DNA of 27,982 nucleotides from an uncultured Spirochaetales bacterium (GTDB lineage Bacteria; Spirochaetota; Spirochaetia; Sphaerochaetales; Sphaerochaetaceae): NCBI GenBank assembly GCA_934276485.1, contig CAKQTE010000101.1, positions 1 to 27,982 on the forward strand, in the 5' to 3' direction. The notes under the pieces were generated by a model, which made no database searches, was not told the DNA's origin, and saw nothing but the letters and a program-made list of their open reading frames with translations. Positions 1 to 7,678 of the stretch are shown here, piece after piece; the stretch's first letter is position 1, and every line of letters starts with the position of its first letter. The translations under genes were made by a program, and so were the position numbers.

Positions 1-118
1 ATCCCCACTCTTTAGTATCAAGATTGAATCCGAAATCAACATTTGCACTACCTGTGAATCCAGCGAAAGCTGAAGCAGCAAGAAGAGCAACCAATGCAAT
101 AGAAAGAATCTTTTTCAT
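1..118 (-). CDS. Exported, probably outer-membrane, protein (5' end only)
   Basis: Thirty-nine codons are visible before the window edge cuts the gene. They start with an ATG at 118-116, preceded by a strong ribosome binding site (GGAGGAA on the minus strand, about 122-128). The product begins with a type I signal peptide: MKK, then a hydrophobic Leu/Ala stretch ending in ASAFA. Mature residues GFTGSANVDFGFNLD alternate polar and hydrophobic positions, as in beta-barrel outer-membrane proteins. The promoter is among the strongest in the window (TTGACA, 18 bp, TACAAT), which fits an abundant envelope protein. The family cannot be named from this fragment. The envelope role is inferred from the signal peptide and the beta-like start. 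Confidence 0.7.
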   Translation of the reverse strand, partial: MKKILSIALVALLAASAFAGFTGSANVDFGFNLDTKEWG

Positions 119-190
119 TATTTCCTCCATTGATAAAATCCGGGAGCATATCACAAGACATGCTTTTCCCTTTTCCGTTATACTCCTTGA

Positions 191-220
191 ATTGTAACAA
201 ACGCTTTACAGAACTGTCAA
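191..220 (-). promoter_or_regulatory. Sigma-70-type promoter of the exported protein
   Basis: On the minus strand a perfect TTGACA (-35, 220-215) is followed by an 18-bp spacer and TACAAT (-10, 196-191). The predicted 5' untranslated region is about 65 nt. It contains a purine-rich stretch and a weak GCAT/ATGC inverted repeat before the ribosome binding site. Confidence 0.7.
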
Positions 221-451
221 CTTAAATTAAATCTAGATACATTTTGTACAAAAATTATTCATATATTGCTTTTTACGTTTATTTTTATGGATAATTTTAG
301 GTTTTAAGTAATTTCTTTGTGTAATTTTGATGTATTAGAAAGTGACACTTTTTAGTATTTTGTAAAATTTGAAAATCTTTTGTGTTAACTTTGATTATGT
401 TTCGATACAAAACTTATATCATTTGCATATTTTCTATGAAATTTGGGCACT
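221..451. other. AT-rich intergenic stretch, no gene seen
   Basis: This part of the 379-bp gap between the exported-protein gene and eno is very AT-rich. I see no credible ORF on either strand. The only local structure is a perfect 13-bp inverted repeat, AAAGTG-A-CACTTT at 339-351, of unknown role. Confidence 0.6.
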
Positions 452-475
452 AAAAAGCCACTCCGAAGAGTGGCT
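452..475 (-). terminator. Rho-independent terminator of eno
   Basis: On the minus strand the stem AGCCACTC/GAGTGGCT (475-468 with 463-456) closes a TTCG tetraloop and runs into TTTTTA. It lies 22 bp after the enolase stop codon. Confidence 0.9.
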
Positions 476-497
476 CATAGTGAAAGTTCAATAAAGA

Positions 498-1793
498 TTA
501 AAGAACTCTGAAAGCATCTCTACCTGCGTAAACAGCTTCGTCACCGAGGTAATCCTCGATTCTCATAAGCTGGTTGTACTTAGCAAGTCTGTCTGATCTT
601 GACATTGAACCTGTCTTGATCTCTCCAGTCTCAAGTGCAACTACTAGGTCAGCGATGAATGAATCTTCAGTCTCACCAGATCTGTGAGAAACAACTGCTG
701 TGTAGCCGTTCTTCTCGGCAAGTCTGATAGCTTCGAATGTCTCTGTTAGAGTACCAATCTGGTTAACCTTGATAAGGATTGAGTTAGCAACCTTCTTCTC
801 TAGACCGATCTTTAGTCTCTCTGTGTTTGTTACGAATAGGTCATCGCCAACGAGCTGAACTCTGTCGCCGATTCTATCTGTAAGCATCTTCCAGCCTTCC
901 CAGTCATCTTCTGCCATACCATCTTCGATTGAGATGATAGGATACTTGTTAACCCATGACTCCCATAGGTCAACCATCTCTGCAGAAGTCTTCTTCTCGC
1001 CAGTTGTCCACTTAAGTGTGTAAACCTTCTCTTCCTCGTCATAGAGCTCAGAAGCAGCTGGGTCAAGAGCGATCATGAAATCTCCATCTCTTCCTGCTGT
1101 GTAACCAGCGTTCTTGATAGCTTCCATGATAACTTCGAGAGCTTCTTCGTTTGACTGCAAGTCTGGAGCGAAACCACCTTCGTCACCAACACCTGTGTTG
1201 TAGCCCTTCTTCTTGAGAACTGACTTTAGGTTGTGGAATACTTCAGCAACCATTCTTACAGCTTCTCTCTCTGACTTAGCACCGATTGGCATAACCATGA
1301 ATTCCTGGAAGTCAACCTTGTTGTCTGAGTGAGCACCACCGTTTAGGATGTTTGCCATTGGAACTGGAAGAACAACTGAGTGGTAAGCACCGAGGTACTT
1401 GAATAGTGGAAGACCAAGGTAGTTAGCTGCTGCTCTTGCAACTGCCATTGAAACGCCAAGAATAGCGTTAGCACCAAGTCTACCCTTGTTTGGTGTGCCA
1501 TCAAGCTCGATCATTGCGTGGTCTACTGCAACCTGATCAAGAGCATCCATGCCCTCAATTGCTGGAGCGATGATGTTGTTAACGTTGTCAACAGCCTTCA
1601 AAACGCCCTTTCCTAGATATCTGCTCTTGTCTCCATCGCGAAGCTCAACTGCTTCGTGAACACCTGTTGATGCACCTGATGGAACAGCTGCGCGTCCCAT
1701 TGATCCATCTTCTAGATATACGTCTACCTCAACGGTTGGGTTTCCGCGTGAGTCAAGGATTTCTCTTGCTTCAATACTTTCGATAATGCTCAT
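498..1793 (-). CDS. eno: Enolase (phosphopyruvate hydratase)
   Basis: The 431-residue protein has the usual enolase length. Enolase converts 2-phosphoglycerate to phosphoenolpyruvate in glycolysis, in the cytoplasm and with Mg2+. Visible family motifs are the N-terminal AREILDSRGNPTVEVDV, GVGDEGGFAPD, the metal-ligand segments ALDPAASE, SIEDGMAEDDWEGW and QLVGDDLFVTN, the catalytic Lys in ILIKVNQIG, and SHRSGETEDS near the active site. The ATG start has a CAGGAG ribosome binding site. The gene is a single unit, with its own promoter overlapped by a palindrome and a strong terminator. No key residue appears to be missing. Confidence 0.98.
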   Translation of the reverse strand: MSIIESIEAREILDSRGNPTVEVDVYLEDGSMGRAAVPSGASTGVHEAVELRDGDKSRYLGKGVLKAVDNVNNIIAPAIEGMDALDQVAVDHAMIELDGTPNKGRLGANAILGVSMAVARAAANYLGLPLFKYLGAYHSVVLPVPMANILNGGAHSDNKVDFQEFMVMPIGAKSEREAVRMVAEVFHNLKSVLKKKGYNTGVGDEGGFAPDLQSNEEALEVIMEAIKNAGYTAGRDGDFMIALDPAASELYDEEEKVYTLKWTTGEKKTSAEMVDLWESWVNKYPIISIEDGMAEDDWEGWKMLTDRIGDRVQLVGDDLFVTNTERLKIGLEKKVANSILIKVNQIGTLTETFEAIRLAEKNGYTAVVSHRSGETEDSFIADLVVALETGEIKTGSMSRSDRLAKYNQLMRIEDYLGDEAVYAGRDAFRVL

Positions 1794-1824
1794 AAGAAGT
1801 ATCTCCTGTTTTATGTTTTATCTT

Positions 1825-1840
1825 GTAGATAAATATCTAC
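1825..1840. repeat. Palindrome over the eno -10 region, possible operator
   Basis: GTAGATA-AA-TATCTAC is a perfect 16-bp inverted repeat with 7-bp arms. It covers the predicted -10 element and part of the initial transcribed region of eno. Its position suits a repressor site, but no cognate regulator is visible. Confidence 0.45.
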
Positions 1841-1860
1841 TGATTCGCCTAAAAAGTCAA
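1832..1860 (-). promoter_or_regulatory. eno promoter
   Basis: On the minus strand TTGACT (1860-1855), a 17-bp spacer and GATATT (1837-1832) lie about 40 bp upstream of the eno start codon. Confidence 0.6.
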
Positions 1861-1976
1861 GGAATGACAGAGTATCAGAAAAGAGAGAGGAACTCTTTGA
1901 GAGAGGCAAAAAGATGTTCAATTTATGTCTATTGTCTATCGTGGATAGTTGGAAATGGAGTCAAAGATCGGATTTT

Positions 1977-2420
1977 CTACTCTATTTCAGTGTCTTGTTG
2001 AAGCTCTTCTTCAGCTTCATTGATCTCGCGCATTGAAAAGCCTTTCTTCATAAGAGATTGGACGGCATAGTTTCTGTCTTTTTTCTTCAATAACTTCAAA
2101 TAGGCTTTTTTCAAGGGTTCTTTGTACTCTTCTTCATTCCAAGACTCCGATAAAGCATTATCAATGACAGATCTAGAGCATCCTTTTTCCTTAAGCCGTA
2201 GTGCAAGAATTGGCCTGCCTTCAGGATTCTTTCGAAGTCTGGAACGTATAAATGAGGATGCAAAACGCTCGTCTGATAGATATCCAAGCTTTATCAAACG
2301 CTCGAGAGCGGAGTCGATATCTTCTCGAGAATACCCTTTTTGTATTAGTTTCTGTCTAAGCTCTTCTCTAGAGTGTTCTCTAAGCGCAAGTAGCTTGACA
2401 GAGTGCTCATATGCATCCAT
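1977..2420 (-). CDS. recX: RecX, regulator of RecA
   Basis: The 147-residue protein is rich in Lys, Arg, Glu and Leu and made of helical repeats, as in RecX proteins, which bind and modulate RecA filaments. Typical features are the N-terminal ALREHSREELRQKL, then GYSREDIDSALERLIKLGYLSDERFA, and a second repeat with ALRLKEKGCSRSVIDNAL. A third degenerate repeat near the C-terminus reads SLMKKGFSMREINEAEEEL. The ATG start has AAGGAT upstream at a suitable distance. recA is not in the window. The gene lies downstream of rplM-rpsI but is separated by a terminator and has a TATAAT element of its own. After the stop there is only a weak hairpin (CTATC-gtg-GATAG, about 1937-1949). Confidence 0.88.
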   Translation of the reverse strand: MDAYEHSVKLLALREHSREELRQKLIQKGYSREDIDSALERLIKLGYLSDERFASSFIRSRLRKNPEGRPILALRLKEKGCSRSVIDNALSESWNEEEYKEPLKKAYLKLLKKKDRNYAVQSLMKKGFSMREINEAEEELQQDTEIE

Positions 2421-2446
2421 CTTGTCATCCTTATATATCTATATGG

Positions 2447-2452
2447 ATTATA
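2447..2452 (-). promoter_or_regulatory. Candidate recX -10 element
   Basis: The minus strand carries a perfect TATAAT 26 bp before the recX ATG. The hexamer 17 bp further upstream (TATGCA) is a poor -35. The element lies just downstream of the rpsI terminator. Confidence 0.45.
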
Positions 2453-2480
2453 TCGAAGAAAAACGAAAGTGCATATTACT

Positions 2481-2506
2481 AAAAAATGGCCAGTTGTGCT
2501 GACCAT
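2481..2506 (-). terminator. Terminator of rplM-rpsI
   Basis: On the minus strand ATGGTCAG-CACAA-CTGGCCAT forms an 8-bp stem with one G-U pair, followed by six T residues. It lies about 22 bp after the rpsI stop. Confidence 0.85.
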
Positions 2507-2528
2507 CTTGAAGTAATAAGATAAGTGA

Positions 2529-2939
2529 TTATCTCTTTGAGAACTGGAAGCGTCTTCTTGCTCCGCGCTGACCATACTTCTTTCTTTCGACCATTCTTGG
2601 GTCTCTTGTCATGAATCCTGCGTGGTGCAATGCTGGCTTCAAGCTTTCGTCCATGTTTACAAGAGCTCTTGCTAGTCCATGTCTGCAAGCTTCTGCCTGT
2701 CCGTTGATTCCGCCGCCGTATACGTTGATTACAACGTTGTACTTGCCAACAGTCTCAGTTACTGCGAAAGGCTGAGAAACGATAGCAACGTTGATCTTAT
2801 CAGCGAAATACTCTTCAACCTTCTTTCCATTGACGATGATCTCGCCATTGCCTTCTCTAAGATAGACTCTAGCAACAGCTGTCTTTCTGCGGCCTACGCC
2901 ACGTCCAAGATCTACTACTTTGTTTTCATTCTTTGCCAT
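2529..2939 (-). CDS. rpsI: 30S ribosomal protein S9 (uS9)
   Basis: The 136-residue basic protein belongs to the small ribosomal subunit, where its C-terminal tail approaches P-site tRNA. Signature segments are GRRKTAVARVYLREGNGEIIVNGK near the N-terminus, GGGINGQAEACRHGLARAL in the middle, and the conserved basic tail ending in RFQFSKR. The ATG start has an AAGGGG ribosome binding site within the 11-nt gap after rplM. The rplM-rpsI pair is the nearly universal bacterial arrangement. Confidence 0.98.
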   Translation of the reverse strand: MAKNENKVVDLGRGVGRRKTAVARVYLREGNGEIIVNGKKVEEYFADKINVAIVSQPFAVTETVGKYNVVINVYGGGINGQAEACRHGLARALVNMDESLKPALHHAGFMTRDPRMVERKKYGQRGARRRFQFSKR

Positions 2940-2950
2940 ACATCTACCCC

Positions 2951-3379
2951 TTAGATCTCTACTGCGATTGGCTTCTGAGCCTGATGTGGATGCTCACTTC
3001 CTGCATAGATGTGAACATTTGTAAATAGTCTCTTTCCAAGCTTTCCTGATGGAAGCATACCCTTAACTGCGTGCTCCATTGGGAATGTTGGCTTGCGCTG
3101 AATCATCTGGCCATAGTTCTCTGCCTTAAGTCCACCTGGATACATTGAGTGGCGATAGTACATCTTGTCCTCAACCTTGTTTCCAGTTACAGAAGCCTTA
3201 GCAGCGTTAATGATGATTACATAATCTCCCATATCCTGGTGAGGTACATACTCTGGCTTGTCCTTTCCTCTGAGAATTCTAGCAGCCTTAACAGCTACTC
3301 TTCCCAAATTCTTGCCTTCTGCATCGATTACATACCATTTCTTTTCAATCGATGCTGGTTTTACGAAAATAGTCTTCAT
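2951..3379 (-). CDS. rplM: 50S ribosomal protein L13 (uL13)
   Basis: The 142-residue protein has the normal L13 length. It is an early-assembling large-subunit protein. Family signatures are WYVIDAEGKNLGRVAVKAARILRGK near the N-terminus, the segment with YVPHQDMGDYVIIINA, and YYRHSMYPGGLK. The ATG has a CAGGAT ribosome binding site. It is the first gene of the rplM-rpsI operon, driven by a good promoter about 60 bp upstream. The short leader contains an AGGG-TTTT-CCCT inverted repeat that could form a small hairpin. Confidence 0.98.
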   Translation of the reverse strand: MKTIFVKPASIEKKWYVIDAEGKNLGRVAVKAARILRGKDKPEYVPHQDMGDYVIIINAAKASVTGNKVEDKMYYRHSMYPGGLKAENYGQMIQRKPTFPMEHAVKGMLPSGKLGKRLFTNVHIYAGSEHPHQAQKPIAVEI

Positions 3380-3405
3380 TGCTAAATCCTGTTTTATATA
3401 TTTCT

Positions 3406-3417
3406 AGGGAAAACCCT
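3406..3417 (-). promoter_or_regulatory. Small inverted repeat in the rplM leader
   Basis: AGGG-TTTT-CCCT on the minus strand lies inside the predicted 5' untranslated region of rplM. Ribosomal protein operons are often autoregulated through leader structures, but this hairpin is only 4 bp and the role is a guess. Confidence 0.25.
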
Positions 3418-3440
3418 TTGTCGCTCATGCAACAGTAGAG

Positions 3441-3469
3441 AGTATATGCAATCAATCAAGTTATGTCTA
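3441..3469 (-). promoter_or_regulatory. rplM-rpsI promoter
   Basis: On the minus strand TAGACA (3469-3464), a 17-bp spacer and TATACT (3446-3441) match the sigma-70 consensus at five of six positions in each hexamer. The predicted leader is about 55 nt. Confidence 0.65.
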
Positions 3470-3575
3470 GAAATAATCAATAAAATAATTAAGAATTTTC
3501 TTTCTTCTTTTAATATAAAGAATTATAAATTTTATATGATTTGAATAATATATTGAATAATATATATTTTATATC

Positions 3576-3604
3576 TTTACAATTATTTTGTTGTTTTATA
3601 TGCT
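3576..3604 (+). promoter_or_regulatory. Promoter predicted to give a leaderless mRNA
   Basis: TTTACA (3576-3581), a 17-bp spacer and TATGCT (3599-3604) are followed by exactly 6 nt and then the ATG at 3611. Transcription would start at or within a base or two of the start codon. No Shine-Dalgarno sequence is present. Confidence 0.5.
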
Positions 3605-3610
3605 ATTTCC

Positions 3611-4099
3611 ATGGAAAGAATTCACATCATAAAAAACATCGATACATTGGATAATTTCATCCTCATGCTGACATTCTCCACAGGAGAAGTGCGAGAATTG
3701 GACCTAAAGCCAATCATGGACGAGTATCCATTGTTCCATGCTCTAGAGGAGAACAATCTATTTGAGAATGCAAAGATAGATCTTGGTGGCTTTGGCATCG
3801 TATGGAATGAAGAGTTCTCGATCTCTTCTGGAGATGCTTACTCAAGAAGCGTGGACGCAAATGAAAGTGCAAAGGATATTCAAAGCTCTATATTAATTAA
3901 AAGGATAGTCAGAGAAAGAAAGAACGCAGGCTTTACGCAGAAAGACATTTCGAATCTTACAGGAATACCGCAACCTGCGATTGCAAAACTGGAAAAAGGC
4001 ACAACCGACCCTAGACTGTCTACAATACTATCAATAATAGATAGCCTAGGATTGAAACTCGAGGTCGTGCCTAAAGACCATAGTGCAAAGAGGCGTTAG
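3611..4099 (+). CDS. DUF2442-HTH (Xre) fusion protein, antitoxin-like
   Basis: The 162-residue protein has two parts. Residues about 1-75 resemble DUF2442: FILMLTFSTGEVRELDLKPIMDEYP, then a segment ending in GFGIVWNEEFSISSGDAY. Residues about 95-155 form an Xre-type helix-turn-helix with RKNAGFTQKDISNLTGIPQPAIAKLEKG. Such two-domain proteins are typically antitoxins or autorepressors of type II toxin-antitoxin loci. No toxin-sized ORF lies beside it: upstream are 230 bp of AT-rich DNA, and downstream is the convergent pcrA gene, whose stop codon overlaps this one. The ATG at 3611 has no Shine-Dalgarno sequence and sits 6 nt after a -10-like hexamer. DNA binding is well supported; the partner and target are unknown. 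Confidence 0.8.
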   Translation: MERIHIIKNIDTLDNFILMLTFSTGEVRELDLKPIMDEYPLFHALEENNLFENAKIDLGGFGIVWNEEFSISSGDAYSRSVDANESAKDIQSSILIKRIVRERKNAGFTQKDISNLTGIPQPAIAKLEKGTTDPRLSTILSIIDSLGLKLEVVPKDHSAKRR

Positions 4100-6324
4100 C
4101 CGATCTTCTCTATTGGAGCTTTCGCTTCAACGAACTTCGCAGTTCGAGATGCAAACTTTATTGTCAATATGCGCTTATCGGGTCTGATGTCGATATTCTC
4201 AACAACACCTTCGCCATAGCTTGCACTTCTGACTTTGTCTCCTACTGCAAAGTGAGTAACGTTTCTCTTTATCTCTTCAGTCTTTGGCTTTGGGTTTTCT
4301 AGTCCGTCTGCCCAAGATGGTATATTTGACAAGTACGTTCTTGGCTTGGATGAATATGTATAGTTCTTCTGATATCCATTACCATAATTAGGAGAAGAAA
4401 CAGAAGAATAGCTACCGCTACGCCTTGTAAGATGAGTCTTCTCGCCTCCTAGTAGCTCAAGCGGGATATCATGAAAGAAAGATGATGGCTGACAGAATCT
4501 GGATTGCCCCCACATCATGCGCTGTCTGGAGTACGATAGATACAAGCTCTTTCTTGCACGAGTCATCGCAACATACAAAATACGTCTTTCTTCTTCTATT
4601 TCTTGAGGTTTATCAAGAGAATTGACTCCCGGAATAAGCTCCTGCTCAAGACCAACTACAAATACCCTGTCATACTCAAGACCTTTTGTGTTGTGCATCG
4701 TAATTAAAGTAACACCTTCATCATCTCTTGGGTCATGTGAGCCAAGTGTGGATGAGTCTAGAGTGAGGTTTTCCAAGAATTGAGAGAGAGAATCCCTGCC
4801 TTCACCGCTTTCAGATAAAACGTTGACAAGCTGTTCAAGGTTCTCAAGCTTTGTCTTTCTAACTGTTTTATCAGGCTCTGAATAGTAATAATCAAGAATT
4901 TGGGCATCTGTTAGGTAACGCTTCATCAAAGAGCCTAGATTTTCACCTCCATCCAAGGCTTTTTGAGCATTCTCCCATGCACGTAAGAATATCTTGGCAC
5001 TTTCACTAGCTGAGCCCTTTGACTCTTCTGTGAACCTAGTAAGACCTGTGAAGATATCATCATCGTATTCAAAAATCTGTTTGATCTTCGCATCCCCAAG
5101 TCCCCTCTTTGGCTTATTGATGATTCTCTTGAAAGAGACTGTGTCCTTGTGATTCATCAATATATATAGAAGAGCAAGTGCATCCTTAACCTCTTCTCTG
5201 TCGTAGAACTGAAGTGCACCTACAAGCTTGAAAGGAATCCTATATTTCTTGAAAGCTTGTTCAAAAGGCTGGGACTGAGCGTTGGTTCTGTATAAAACAG
5301 CTGTGTTGTCATAATCGCATAGATTGGCAACCAGCTCTGCAATTCTGCGAGCCTCCTCTCCTGCTGATGGATTTTCCAAAACAGAAGGCTTTGCGCCGCT
5401 CTTGTTATCTGCTGAGACAATATCCTTTTGATGTCTGTTGATATTCTTCTTGATAAGAGATGCAGCAGGCTTTAGGATCTCATTTGTAGATCTATAGTTC
5501 TTCTCAAGCTTGATTTCGCGAACATTATCAAACATCTTCTCAAATGTAAGTATGTTTGATACATCAGCACCTCTGAAGGAGTATATCGACTGGTCATCAT
5601 CTCCAACAACAACCAGCTGTGATGATTTTCCCTTAAATAGCTCTAGAAACTTGAATTGTTCCTTATTTGAGTCCTGATACTCATCTACAAGGATTAATTT
5701 GAATCTGGAATGGCAATATTCACGAGCTTCGCTATCCTCGAGCGCAAGAACCTCTTCTGCTTTCTTTATCAAATCTGCAAAGTCAACGTTTCCAGATTTG
5801 TCCAAAGCATTTTGATAAGAGAGAAACGTGGACCTAAAGTATGGAGATGAATTGATATCATCAAGTCCATTGCTATCAGGATCCAGCCCTAGGTCCTTTG
5901 CCTTTGATATTGACTTCTGAATCAGGCGCAAATCCTTCTTGTCCAAATTCGACACGCTCGATAACAGTTGCAAGCTATCATCATCGTCATATATGCAGAA
6001 ATCCTTATTGAGTCCTATAACAGAGCCAAAGCGTCTAAGAAGCCACGCACCAAGGGAGTGGAATGTCCTGATCTCCATCTTTGACACATCCACATCTGGA
6101 AGTAGCTGCTCGACTCTATCACGCATCTCTTTGGCAGCTCTATTTGTAAAAGTCACAGCACATATCTGATAAGGCTTAAATAGCCCCTCTTCGATAGCAT
6201 AGGCAATCTTGCTTGTAATGGTTCGGGTTTTTCCAGAGCCCGCACAAGCAAGAATCAATAAATTATGATCAAAGTCCAGAACAGCTTCTCTCTGCTCTGG
6301 ATTCAAAAGCTCAAAATCAATCAT
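4096..6324 (-). CDS. pcrA: UvrD/PcrA-type superfamily 1A DNA helicase
   Basis: The 742-residue ATP-dependent 3'-5' helicase acts in excision repair and in clearing replication obstacles. Motifs in order are Walker A ACAGSGKTRT (about residues 26-35), LVDEYQDSN (Walker B), VVGDDDQSIYSFRGAD, LITMHNTKGLEYDRVFVVGLE, and EERRILYVAMTRARKSLYLS near residue 600. The C-terminal 55 residues or so (FAVGDKVRSASYGEGVVENI) match the PcrA Tudor-like tail that contacts RNA polymerase, so pcrA is a better name than uvrD or rep. Its ATG overlaps the rimO stop by 4 nt, with AGGA upstream, so translation is probably coupled to rimO. Its stop overlaps the stop of the convergent DUF2442-HTH gene. Confidence 0.95.
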   Translation of the reverse strand: MIDFELLNPEQREAVLDFDHNLLILACAGSGKTRTITSKIAYAIEEGLFKPYQICAVTFTNRAAKEMRDRVEQLLPDVDVSKMEIRTFHSLGAWLLRRFGSVIGLNKDFCIYDDDDSLQLLSSVSNLDKKDLRLIQKSISKAKDLGLDPDSNGLDDINSSPYFRSTFLSYQNALDKSGNVDFADLIKKAEEVLALEDSEAREYCHSRFKLILVDEYQDSNKEQFKFLELFKGKSSQLVVVGDDDQSIYSFRGADVSNILTFEKMFDNVREIKLEKNYRSTNEILKPAASLIKKNINRHQKDIVSADNKSGAKPSVLENPSAGEEARRIAELVANLCDYDNTAVLYRTNAQSQPFEQAFKKYRIPFKLVGALQFYDREEVKDALALLYILMNHKDTVSFKRIINKPKRGLGDAKIKQIFEYDDDIFTGLTRFTEESKGSASESAKIFLRAWENAQKALDGGENLGSLMKRYLTDAQILDYYYSEPDKTVRKTKLENLEQLVNVLSESGEGRDSLSQFLENLTLDSSTLGSHDPRDDEGVTLITMHNTKGLEYDRVFVVGLEQELIPGVNSLDKPQEIEEERRILYVAMTRARKSLYLSYSRQRMMWGQSRFCQPSSFFHDIPLELLGGEKTHLTRRSGSYSSVSSPNYGNGYQKNYTYSSKPRTYLSNIPSWADGLENPKPKTEEIKRNVTHFAVGDKVRSASYGEGVVENIDIRPDKRILTIKFASRTAKFVEAKAPIEKIG

Positions 6325-7643
6325 GAGATCCTAACGCCCTCAAGGTCGACACCTCTGACAGCACGAATGCCAACGTGGACTACATCCCCTGGTTTCATAT
6401 CGCGTCCCATGATTACGGTAAGACCATCAACCTCCGGAGCTTGGGAATATATTCTGCCAATAGCTAAATCCTCGCCTTCGACAATCTCTTCAACAAGAGC
6501 TCTGTATTCGCGTCCTACGAATCTCTCAAGGCGCTTAGCGGTAATCTTGGATTGCTTTTTCTCAAGCTCTTTCTGCCACTTTTGCGCAATCTTATTCTGC
6601 TTGTCGTGCTCTTCTTGGCCACGAAGTTCGTAAGCAGGAGTATCTTCTTCACGCGAATATGTAAATGAGCCCATCCAATCAAGTTGAGCCTTGTCAACAA
6701 ACCTCAATAGCTCCTCGAATTCAGCTCTGCCTTCTCCTGGGTATCCAAGCATCAATGTAGATCTAATTACAGCATCAGGGTTCTTTTCTCTTATTCTTTC
6801 GATAAGACCTGTGTAGATTTCAGTGTTTCCAGTCCTTCTCATTGATCTAAGGACCTCTGCATCAGCATGCTGGAATGGAATATCGAAATAAGGAAGAATC
6901 TTCTTGTTTTGGGATACCAAATCAATAAGTGGCTCTGGGAATGTATCTGGATGGATATAGAGCATTCTTAGCACAAAGTCTCCATCAAGAGAGGAAAGAG
7001 CCTTCATCAGATCTATGAATTTCGACTCTCCATATATATCAATACCATAAGCGCCCAAGTCCTGTGCAATGATATTGATCTCATATATACCTTCAGATAT
7101 AAGACGCTTAGCCTCAGACACAACCTTGTCCATTGGTCTTGATCTCAAAGGTCCCCTGATAACGGGAATTGCACAATATGCGCATCTATGGTCACAGCCC
7201 TCGCTGATCTTCAAGTATGCAGATCTTGGATAGGACAATAGCTCTTTTCTATCATCACGCTCTCTGTCTGGATCTGGATACTCAGGAATAACAACTTCCT
7301 GAGCCCTTCCTAGTTTTGACAACACCTCTGGAAACAGCGATAGATCATGGTTTCCGAAAATCGCATCTGCTTCCTCTAGCTCCATCTCTTCTCCATAGCG
7401 CTGAGCAAGGCAACCTGCAAGCACAAACCTAGCACTTGGATTTAGCTCTTTGAGTGCAAAGAATGTATTTATGGATTCTTCCTTTGCACTCTCGATAAAT
7501 CCACATGTGTTTACAACAATCAAATCTGCATCTTCTGCACTATCGACTCTCTCATAACCATTCTCGATGGCATATGAAAGCAATATCTCTGAATCAACCT
7601 GGTTCTTGGCACAACCAAGACTCTCTATATATAACTTTTTCAC
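6321..7643 (-). CDS. rimO: Ribosomal protein S12 methylthiotransferase RimO
   Basis: The 440-residue radical-SAM enzyme is predicted to methylthiolate the conserved Asp of ribosomal protein S12. The N-terminal MTTase domain has cluster cysteines at about residues 11, 47 and 78 (SLGCAKNQVD, VNTCGF, LAGCLAQRYG). The radical-SAM CxxxCxxC motif is at about 150-157 (EGCDHRCAYCAIP). A C-terminal TRAM domain covers about residues 373-440. The GAKNQ-type start and the length favour RimO over MiaB. The start is GTG at 7643-7641, in frame with the diagnostic KKLYIESLGC. It has no Shine-Dalgarno sequence; a -10-like TAATCT ends 6 nt before it. It is first in a rimO-pcrA unit. Confidence 0.95.
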   Translation of the reverse strand: MKKLYIESLGCAKNQVDSEILLSYAIENGYERVDSAEDADLIVVNTCGFIESAKEESINTFFALKELNPSARFVLAGCLAQRYGEEMELEEADAIFGNHDLSLFPEVLSKLGRAQEVVIPEYPDPDRERDDRKELLSYPRSAYLKISEGCDHRCAYCAIPVIRGPLRSRPMDKVVSEAKRLISEGIYEINIIAQDLGAYGIDIYGESKFIDLMKALSSLDGDFVLRMLYIHPDTFPEPLIDLVSQNKKILPYFDIPFQHADAEVLRSMRRTGNTEIYTGLIERIREKNPDAVIRSTLMLGYPGEGRAEFEELLRFVDKAQLDWMGSFTYSREEDTPAYELRGQEEHDKQNKIAQKWQKELEKKQSKITAKRLERFVGREYRALVEEIVEGEDLAIGRIYSQAPEVDGLTVIMGRDMKPGDVVHVGIRAVRGVDLEGVRIS

Positions 7644-7649
7644 GTTTTC

Positions 7650-7678
7650 AGATTATCTCAGAAGAAGCAAAAGAGCAA
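7650..7678 (-). promoter_or_regulatory. rimO promoter, predicted leaderless
   Basis: On the minus strand TTGCTC (7678-7673), a 17-bp spacer and TAATCT (7655-7650) are followed by 6 nt and the GTG start. GATAAT, overlapping by 2 bp, is an alternative -10 and would leave a leader of only a base or two. Confidence 0.4.

Noticed and set aside
57..167. Possible 37-codon leader ORF starting about 167 on the minus strand (MSCDMLPDF...)
   Set aside because: It overlaps the ribosome binding site and signal-peptide codons of the exported-protein gene in another frame, and has only a weak GGGA upstream.
339..351. AAAGTG-A-CACTTT palindrome as a terminator
   Set aside because: A 1-nt centre cannot form a normal hairpin loop, and it is far from both neighbouring genes. 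A protein site remains possible, but nothing supports one.
1786..2001. 71-codon plus-strand ORF across the eno promoter region
   Set aside because: It covers the eno promoter, palindrome and ribosome binding site on the opposite strand, has no ribosome binding site, and its product looks random.
2122..2502. 126-codon plus-strand ORF antisense to recX
   Set aside because: It is Ser-rich, as expected for the complement of Glu/Arg/Leu codons, and it overlaps a clear recX gene.
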